From: Bidens hawaiensis
Lineage: Eukaryota > Streptophyta > Magnoliopsida > Asterales > Asteraceae
Assembly: GCA_021521415.1 (NCBI GenBank)
Contig: JAIQDT010003756.1
Coordinates: 205,530-269,529, forward strand
Length of the DNA: 64,000 nt
Direction: 5' to 3'
Position 1 is the first letter of the stretch. Each line of letters begins with the position of its first letter. A model generated the notes under the pieces. That model saw only the letters and a program-made list of their open reading frames with translations. It was not told the origin of the DNA and did no database searches. The position numbers were made by a program, and so were the translations under genes. Positions 57,034 through 64,000 of this stretch are shown in pieces.

Positions 57034-57679
57034 TGTTGGTGCATGTTTTGTGACAGATGATCTTTTGTGTTTGTTAGAATTGAGAGCAACGGTCAAAGGG
57101 GAGACTGTTGGTGCATTTTGTGACCGTCGCTATGCAATTCAGACCAGCGGAACGCCACAGGCGAAGTTAGCACAACTTCGCCTTAGGCGAAGTTAGAACA
57201 ACTTCGCCAACGGCGAAGTTGTAACAACTTCTGCCTTAGGCGAAGTTATCACAACTTCGCCATAGGCGAAGTTATGAACAACTTCGCCTACTGGCCCAAG
57301 CCCAAGCCCGAGAAGATGTTTTGTCTATATATATGTGTGTCTTGTTTAGGTTTTGTATCAAGAAATTAGTGTGTGTCTTGAGTAGTTTGTTTGTTTAGAG
57401 AGAGTAAGAGACAAGGAGAGTCGTGTGAGACGACCCGAGGTAGAGCTCACCTCGGGTCAGTCGTGTTTTCTGTTTATGTTCTGTATGTCTCGTGGTTGAT
57501 TATTATATATAAGAATCTGCAGATTTGATTATCCCGTTCTTGTATTTGTTCGTGTATTTGTTCGTGTACGTGTGTGTGTTCTTCATCTTTACACCAATAA
57601 ACGAGTCTAGGAGGATTCCGCACTCCTAGACCTCGTGCGGATCTCGTATCGATCGGCGATGGCCCCGGGGGGTCCTACA
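57034..57679 (+). repeat. 3' LTR of the small element
   Basis: 646 bp, same as the 5' LTR except about four substitutions (for example GTGACAG for GTAACAG near the start). CTTAT follows. Confidence 0.93.
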
Positions 57680-58513
57680 CTTATATCTCATCATTTCTAA
57701 GTACAATATAAGGATCCATGTTTATCTTGAATAAGTTATAAAGGTATTCTTTTTACCATTTCTAGTCTCCAAGAACATGAGTGAATGATGAATTATTGTT
57801 AATCATCGACCTTGATTTGTTGAATGTGGATGGGTCTTCCATCTTCAATGATGATGGATGATGATGATAGCCTCCAAGCCTTCAAACTCTCCACAAGATA
57901 TTCAATATGTGTGTAATGTGGGTGTTTTTATAAGTGAAACCCGTATAAAGTTTTTCTTTGGTCCTCTATTTATAGGCTATTTGGGATATCAGGCACGGCA
58001 CCGTGCCTCATGAGGCACACCCCCGTGTCCATCCATCCACTCGCATTTAATGCTCTTTCATATTATACATGCTGACTCACCACGGGGGCGTGCTTCCTGA
58101 GGCAAGGCCCCGTGTTTTTGGGTGCCTGTTATATTTTTTTTTTGTCTAGTCTGAAAGGTGACCATGGCCCCATGTTCTCAGAAGTACGACCCCTTGTCCA
58201 GCTGTTCAATATTTTGTCCTTTCTTGCAGATTTTTGCCTTTTCTCGCACAAGAAAGCATGGGGGTGTGTTCCATGAAGCATGAGGGCGTGCTTTGCTGTT
58301 TTCTTGGTTTTCGTTGATTTTTCTTGGGCTTTTTGATTCGTTTTCTTCGTTTGAGGATGGATTCTCCTGAAAATACGTTTTAACATGATAGGTTGCTATT
58401 TGAACTATATTACTTGATAGAAGTTACAGATTTTAGAGATTATTTGATGCTAAAAAGATGTATATTTTTATATACATCAATATCCCTCATCTGCAATAAT
58501 GTATCGAGTTTAC

Positions 58514-58655
58514 GAGTGTCAGTATCTTGCTAACAGGGATCTCAAACAATTTCGGCATCCTGAACGTAATATTTTGTTCACTAGCGGAAATATTTTGCAG
58601 GTAGTCATTGGTGACTTGATTGACGTTAAAAGTTCATTAAATTCTTGGTGTTTAT
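58514..58655 (+). repeat. right arm of the inverted repeat flanking the Athila-like element
   Basis: See 37395-37535. The arm lies in a 61-codon plus ORF (58499-58684) with no recognised domain, and contains a TTTTGCAGGTAGTC string that looks like a splice acceptor. Confidence 0.8.
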
Positions 58656-59423
58656 GTGAAAAATCGGATTTAAGGATAATGTAACCAAATCAGTTTTGTG
58701 AGGTAGGGTGCTTGAATGACAATGTTGATTATGCGGTTTAAAAAGGAAATGAACAAAATGATTTTGTTACGAAGAAAATCCCTTGATTAGTAAGAGATCG
58801 CCGACATAAGAACCCTAGGTGATGAAAATCATCTATCACCACTTTTATTGATAAAATGTAAAGTATTACAAAGTGGAAGCTCAGGCAGTGATTACAATAG
58901 AATGCTAAGTGCGAGTGTTACATGTGAGTATTCGTTGTGTGTTCTATTCTACTACAAGAGCTTCAATAAATAGATATAATTCAAATAACTAAACTCCTAT
59001 CTTCACTCCTCTATTCAAGCACACTTCCATATAGTTGTTACACACTTTAATCACGTTGCTAAATGACTTGAACGACAAAATAATAGAATAGACTTGGTCA
59101 TTAGCTATATTAACTGCTATAATATCAATATAATAAAGAGAAAAATCATTAGTAAATAATAATAAGTACTGAGGATCCATGATCTTAACAAGATATGGAA
59201 CAAATGCTAAGGATAACTGATCTAGAACATATGCCAGGAAAATATATCCACAACATCAAATTTCCGAGCTCTAACAATTGCCCAAAAAATGGTGGTTGTG
59301 GTAAGATCACAACTGTCATTTTGTCTTTAAATTCAAAACCCTGCAAAATAGGTGAGATTTAACATGCTAGAGATGATTATTATATAGCTATAGAGTTTTC
59401 TTCGGAACTCCCCATCCGGCTAT
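58656..59423. other. unassigned flank
   Basis: A/T-rich sequence with no ORF, LTR end or repeat I can name. A TATATAGCTATAGAG string near 59380 precedes the first exon-like ATG. Confidence 0.4.
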
Positions 59424-60926
59424 ATGTCTGACGCTTCTTATTACTCTTTCTTCATAAATCAGCGGAACAAAAGTAAGGTACCGTTTCTTCTATTTCTATT
59501 GATTTTATATTAAGTCTGAGAAAATTTCTTCCTCCGAGCAATCGGATTCTGTTTACCTACATTCACAAAACTTGGTTACTCATCCATCTTCCGAGATTTG
59601 TAAGTTCACAGATCCAAAAATTGATGCTTTAACTCCCTTTTTTCATTCTTGCACTATCTTTCGTCCCTTCAATTCCTCAAAGAGGAGAGATTGTTGTTCC
59701 CAGACATGGGTTTGTTTTTTGGCTTGCTTATTCCATAACCAATACTAATATCCTTCCCAGACTTCACTCAAAGTTTCTTCATCCTGACCTGCATAAGCTA
59801 TATTCAAGCTATGCCGATGCTATGCAGAGCATTGTTCACTGTAGATGAGATCATTGAAAAGGAAGGTCTTGAGTTTGGTCTCTCGAAGCTTGCGTATCTG
59901 TGTTGTTTAGTAACCCACGGTTCCAGCCGCTTTGTTTTAAAATCCAAGCCTCGTTAGCCAATTCCTATATACAAAACCACCCATAATGGTTCCATTTGAA
60001 GAACCAGTTCTTTCTGGCGAGAAGAGACTCAGTCCTTGGTGGGTATAGTCTACCCTTTAAGTGGATTAGTAAGGGTAGGATTTTGGATCCTTTGATAAGT
60101 TGCTAATTATAACTTATCCTAATTCTAATTCATTTATTTTATTTTTGCAGTAGACAACTTTGCTCTTCACTTCGATCTTCCTGGTGTCAAGGAAAGGGTG
60201 ACCACCTTCTTGGCTCGGGATCCTACTGTTAGGACTTTCAAGGCTAAAGCTCAAGATATTTCCGAGAATCTACTCAAGAATCGGAATCAAACGAAATGTC
60301 AAGTAAGTTGTTTTTACATTTTATGATAATAAGTAAAAGCAACAAAATGAGTCTTATCTTTTTTCGTATGTTATGTAGGTGCTCAAAAGTCAAGCAAGTA
60401 TACATCCCAGTTATCTTTGGAGGATATTGACTATTTCATGGTCAAGAAGGAAACTACCCAGGTCATTTCACTCCCTGAACCGCGAGATGTGACTACTTGT
60501 TCCAAGTCTGGAGCCTCTACGAGAAAGAAGCCTTCAGAGCCTGAAGATCCTATCGAAGCCGAGAGGATGCTTCCTGAAATGCTAACTGCGATAAGGATCC
60601 TTGAACCCATTTATTCTTTTGAAGATATTTAAGCTTCATCTAACCTTATCTTTATATGCAGGCCATGACCTCTTCTAGAAGCTAACATGAGAAAGTTGTC
60701 AAGGAGATAGAGGATACTCTCTCCGGGATGCGAGCCATAATTACAACCAAAGACAAAGCTAATTCCAAACTTATGAAGGAAAAGAAACAACTGGAGGATC
60801 ATCTATCTGCGGTGAAGGCTCAGAACCAGGAGGAGGTGAAGCAGGACACAGATGAAGCCAAGATGTGGGCGGCCAAATCCGTATTGTTGGCAGGGATCAA
60901 GATGGCTGCTGAAGTTGGTGAACCTG
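59424..60926 (+). pseudogene. decayed multi-exon gene-like region, coiled-coil C-terminal part
   Basis: Plus-strand pieces look like exons. A start at 59424 (MSDASYYSFFINQRN) ends at AAG|GTACCG. A long stretch (about 59500-60010) is broken by stops. A piece at 60151-60302 follows TTTTTGCAG, reads DNFALHFDLPGVKERVTTF and ends CAA|GTAAGT. A piece from 60379 to 60632 follows TATGTAG and includes SLEDIDYFMVKKETTQ. A last piece from 60662 has a charged heptad-like helix (LMKEKKQLEDHLSAVKAQNQ). The arrangement resembles the transposon-associated Transposase_28-type proteins common in plant genomes, but that is a guess from the layout. It is cut at 60926 by an LTR. Confidence 0.4.
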
Positions 60927-62116
60927 TGATGTATACGTAGTGCTCTAATAAAAAACAAGTATTTATAAAGCTTATATACCTATAACTAGTACTGGTAAAT
61001 AAGGTCATCTCCACCGTGAATCAGTGGAAAGTGCATAATTATTAATTATTATAGTATGTGAAAAAACGATGTCAAGCGATTTAGAAAAGTTGATTTAAGA
61101 AAACACACGATTATAACTTATGGTTGTAAACAATTTTGGAAAACATTTCACTTTAGTTCAGGTAATGTGATGACCGACTAATCACAGACTCATAAGAATT
61201 ATTTGTGTAGTAATTACTAAACCTAATAGTTTGGTTGTGATGAAAAACGATACCCTAACCGAATTGTTAACACAACTGAACCCCAGTTTACCCAATTACC
61301 AGTTTAATGTATGAAAATCAGTTATAAGCAATGATTAACAGTTACTGGTTCAATGACATAGGAGCTAACCCTACATGTGATGAACACAACCAGAAAAGTG
61401 ATGCAAGATAATCAAAATCATATACTGTTTAAACAATCAATTCATTATGTAAAACAAGATTAAAGACATTGAATCAATTTATACTCATTCAAAACATAGA
61501 TTCTATCAAAATTAGTTTACATAAAACCCTAGCCTGAAGTAAATATAATGGTTTTAGCTGGACATCGGCATCACGAAGGATTCTATTATCTGATGAAAGG
61601 ACGAAAGCATTCGATGAATGAACGAACCGTAGGCTTCGTGAAAGTGCAAAATCGTCCTAGGGCTTGTACTTGGTTGCTAGAATGACTGATAGGCCGAAAT
61701 AGGGGCTCAAAACTGATTATATCAAAGTCAGGTTAATTTTCCCGTCATGAGGGAGTTTATCGCGGCGCTAACATCCATGGGCTAAGAAATTATCGCCGCG
61801 CTAAGGTCTACTTTCCTGATTTTTTAACTTTGACCTTAGAGTTGCTCTAAGGTCACACTACGGCCCCGTAGCGCCTCGCTAAAGGTGTCTAACACATCCT
61901 CTTTATTTTCTTCTTTTATTTTACATAGGAATGCTTTCCAATCATCATGAGTCTTCTACATCTTTGTTCTAAGCCCGCAATTCATCCTGATAAGCGTCTT
62001 TAACGTCAAGTATCCTGAAACACATAAACACGCTTGAAGTACCAAAGTTCACATATTATTTAAAGTAAAATTTAAGAAATAATATCATAATATACGTGCC
62101 TTTTACCTGACCATCA
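60927..62116 (-). repeat. 3' LTR of the second Athila-like element
   Basis: TGATGTATACG to CTGACCATCA on the plus strand, 1190 bp. It carries CTAGTACTGGTAAATAAGGT near 60985, a motif also seen in the other Athila-like LTR, and two ATCGC(C/G)GCGCTAA strings near 61752 and 61793. Confidence 0.65.
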
Positions 62117-62129
62117 CATCCCCACACTT
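62117..62129 (-). other. polypurine tract of the second Athila-like element
   Basis: The minus strand reads AAGTGTGGGGATG next to TGATGGTCAGG, as at 39373-39386. Confidence 0.75.
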
Positions 62130-63639
62130 ATCTTTTGCTTGCCCTCAAGCAAACTCTCATGCAACACTTACACCTCGATCGATGATTCATCATTTACCAT
62201 GATTAATACTAGTGAGGTATAAGGTCATACCCAATTCCGAAGAACTGACACTGTCAAGGTTGATAACCCACCAAAAAAATATATATTTCAATTTAAAACT
62301 ATGGAACCACCCAAACGAGTGTATTTTGATTCCAGTTAAGGCACACATGATCACACCCCTCATAATATAACATCTCTCCTCTCGATTTAATATCTGGACG
62401 AGCAAAACAATGTGCTAGTATCTCTCTGCCCTCTATACCAAGTGTGAACACAATGTAATAAGCTTGGAAGCAAGTCATATCTCCACCCATTACCCACTGA
62501 TGTGCTAAAAGTAGTCAAATAATTATTAACTAAAATTATGCTAAACTAGACAATAAGTAATACTCTAGACTCTTAAACTCAATTTAAACTACTAACCAGC
62601 AAGTGTACCGGTCGACTCTAGTACCACTAAGTAAGTCCAGATATCGAACCAACGAGACTCTATAAATTACGAAACTAGGTAACTAGACTCGACTAAAAGA
62701 CACGACTATTTAATAATATTGTTTGAGGGGGTTTTTAAACTAATTAATAAGTAAACCCTTATTAATAATTAACTATTTAAATAAAATTTAAGTATTGATT
62801 AACTAATGATTACTTAATAAACCTTAATTAATAAAATAATACTTAATTAATTAAAACAAACCCTAATTGAATATTCTGTTATTAAAATTAAAACCCTAAT
62901 TAAATAAAATATTACGAAACTATTTAAAACTATTAGATTAATTCATATGATAAAGATAACTATCTAGGCTATAATCCTCTAAGTTACGACAATCAATTAA
63001 ATGGGAAACTTAAGTTATGGAACTAGCATCATAAAATAAACCCTCGACAGAAAACCGAACAGGACCCTTGAACTTCAAGAAGACAGCTATAGATTTCTAA
63101 CAAGTTTTAAAGCAAACCAGTTTTATGAATTAAACTTCCTTAAGGTTATTTAATAATTTATGTCTAAGTATCTTTATGACGAAATTTTACCTTACAACGC
63201 GGAATTCAAAGATAGCTAAGTATAATCAATTGACTTAATAGACTAAGTTGACGATCAAACCTAAATGAACTCCTTATGAAGAACTAAATCTAGCAATCCT
63301 GACCAACAAAGTTCTATCAATAATCTATCACCTTACAACTTTCTAGGCTAGCAGCTCACTTTAATTTATGTAGTAAGTTTTATTGTTTCTATGATCTTAA
63401 TGCATATAAATCATAAACTAGTCAAGAACACACAGTAAATGACCTAAAAAACCCTATCCTATGATACAATCACGAAGGGAAATGTGAAACAATAAATACA
63501 AGTAAATAAAACCAAGCAATCAAACGCATCAATTAACCCAAACTCAACACATTAACTAAAACATAAAACCCATAATGAAACAAATCCAAATTAAAATCAA
63601 AACGAACAAAGGTTCATCCCATTGGTGTTATTATTATTG
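62130..63639 (-). other. non-coding interior of the second Athila-like element
   Basis: The first 370 bp resemble 39387-39760 (TTGCTTGAGGGCAAGC tail, then an AAGCTTG..AAG..ATCTCCACC stretch). From about 62503 the sequence is very A/T-rich with repeated TTAATTAA-like words and the LTR-like motif AGTGTACCGG..CAGATATCGAACC (62600-62651), so another LTR fragment may be nested here. No ORF is seen. Confidence 0.45.
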
Positions 63640-63990
63640 AAATACTGACGTCGTCCTTATTATAAGAATATTGGAAGCCAGATGGTGCGCCCGCCGAACG
63701 CTAGTTAGAGTTATTCTGACTTGGGTTCTTGTAGTTGTTCCACTTCTGATTGTTTTCGTTGTTGTAATTGTTGAGAAACCTATTTTGACCAGCGACGAAA
63801 TCGATGTATTGATTCATTAACGGGTACTCCAGATTACCATGTCCACCATACCAAACTCACACTTGTCCACCTTCGTCTTAAGTTCCTTCACCTCTCTAGT
63901 TTGTGATTCCAAAGCAGCAGCCACACAAGTATCCAGATTAACCTGGTGTACACCTCGTGAAGATGAGTATGTACTGCTAACGAGAGTGGA
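63640..63990 (-). pseudogene. Athila-like gag fragment
   Basis: The minus strand gives AAALESQTREVKELKTKVD, a shift, then NQYIDFVAGQNRFLNNYNN and WNNYKNPSQNNSN. This matches the Athila gag pattern VxFVGxQNRxxNNPxxNxxNPGWRNHxNFSW. It contains stops and small shifts. Confidence 0.55.
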
Positions 63991-64000
63991 ATTCCCGCGA

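Larger units (their letters stand above)
55262..57679 (+). mobile_element. non-autonomous small LTR retrotransposon with GGCGAAGTT hairpin arrays, TSD CTTAT
   Basis: 2418 bp with 646-bp LTRs (55262-55907, 57034-57679), primer site at 55910, polypurine tract at 57021-57033 and CTTAT at 55257-55261 and 57680-57684. The LTRs differ at about four bases. The 1.1-kb interior has no ORF with gag or pol features, so it depends on another element. This is TRIM/LARD-like in design, with LTRs longer than classic TRIMs. About 25 exact GGCGAAGTT/AACTTCGCC motifs lie in it. Confidence 0.93.
37543..58479 (-). mobile_element. Athila-like Ty3/gypsy element with three nested insertions, TSD ATATC
   Basis: Outer LTRs run TGATGT to ACATCA. 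ATATC lies at 37538-37542 and 58480-58484. On the minus strand the order is 5' LTR, tRNA primer site TGGCGCCGTTGCCGAGAC (Athila-type), short coiled-coil ORF, gag relic, 3' untranslated region with a conserved tail, polypurine tract and 3' LTR. No RT or integrase of Athila type is seen between gag and tail, so the copy is non-autonomous or deleted. Insertions inside it are the Tekay-like element (about 41998-50658), a solo LTR (52225-54893) and a small LTR element (55262-57679). Confidence 0.88.
52129..58479 (-). repeat. 5' LTR of the Athila-like element, interrupted twice
   Basis: Native parts are 52129-52224, 54899-55261 and 57685-58479, about 1.25 kb in total. All align with the 3' LTR at 37543-39372. 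Removing the two insertions with one copy of each target duplication restores collinearity, which confirms the insertion limits. Confidence 0.9.
60927..64000 (-). mobile_element. second Athila-like element, 3' part, runs off the window
   Basis: Minus-strand order is gag fragment (near 63640-63990), long non-coding stretch, conserved tail, polypurine tract and 3' LTR (60927-62116). The bases left of the LTR are ACCTG, so ACCTG is the predicted duplication at the far end. Gag so close to the 3' LTR means pol is missing or has been replaced. Confidence 0.65.

Noticed and set aside
1..64000. tRNA, rRNA or organelle DNA
   Set aside because: GGTATCAGAGC strings are retroelement primer sites, not tRNA genes. 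No cloverleaf, rRNA core or plastid gene was recognised.

Overview
The window is intergenic repeat DNA of a large plant nuclear genome, built almost entirely of nested LTR retrotransposons. Low gene density, tRNA-iMet primer sites, Ty1/copia and Ty3/gypsy (Tekay-like, Tat-like, Athila-like) polyproteins, A/T-rich spacers and 5-bp target duplications all say angiosperm. The style of the extra ORFs and LTRs suggests a eudicot, perhaps Asteraceae, but that is only an impression. I see no bacterial gene, no tRNA or rRNA gene and no CRISPR array. The only non-retroelement candidate is a decayed multi-exon gene-like region near 59.4-60.9 kb.

Layout. 1-3951: 5' half of a minus-strand Copia element (copia-1), cut by the window edge. 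3952-8640: an older, decayed minus-strand Copia (copia-4) with a gag relic, primer site and LTR. 8641-10595: 5' end and 1.43-kb LTR of a minus-strand Gypsy. 10596-33753: remains of a third minus-strand Copia (copia-3), split by a plus-strand Tekay-like Gypsy (11008-23606) and by a complete, very young Copia (copia-2, 25030-33233, TSD TTAAC, intact 1336-residue polyprotein, LTRs identical except for poly-T length). 33754-37394: Copia LTR remnant, then a plus-strand Tat-like Gypsy with LTR end, primer site and broken gag.

37543-58479 is one large Athila-like element (minus strand, TSD ATATC). A decayed minus-strand Tekay-like element sits in its interior (41998-50658). Its 5' LTR holds a solo Gypsy LTR (52225-54893, TSD TACTA) and a 2.4-kb non-autonomous LTR element (55262-57679, TSD CTTAT). 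58485-60926 is flank plus the gene-like exons, which are cut by the LTR of another Athila-like element (60927-64000 and beyond).

The strongest findings are these. (1) One Gypsy integration site appears twice, once with a 5' LTR plus coding interior and once as a solo LTR, with the same 412-bp flank and the same ACTAT target duplication. (2) The small non-autonomous element at 55-58 kb carries about 25 copies of a 9-base GGCGAAGTT motif, arranged as back-to-back hairpins just upstream of its TATA box, and one such hairpin recurs in the unrelated solo LTR nearby. (3) That solo LTR also holds an array of 12 perfect TTCGATCGAA palindromes. (4) The Gypsy elements carry extra reading frames ahead of gag.
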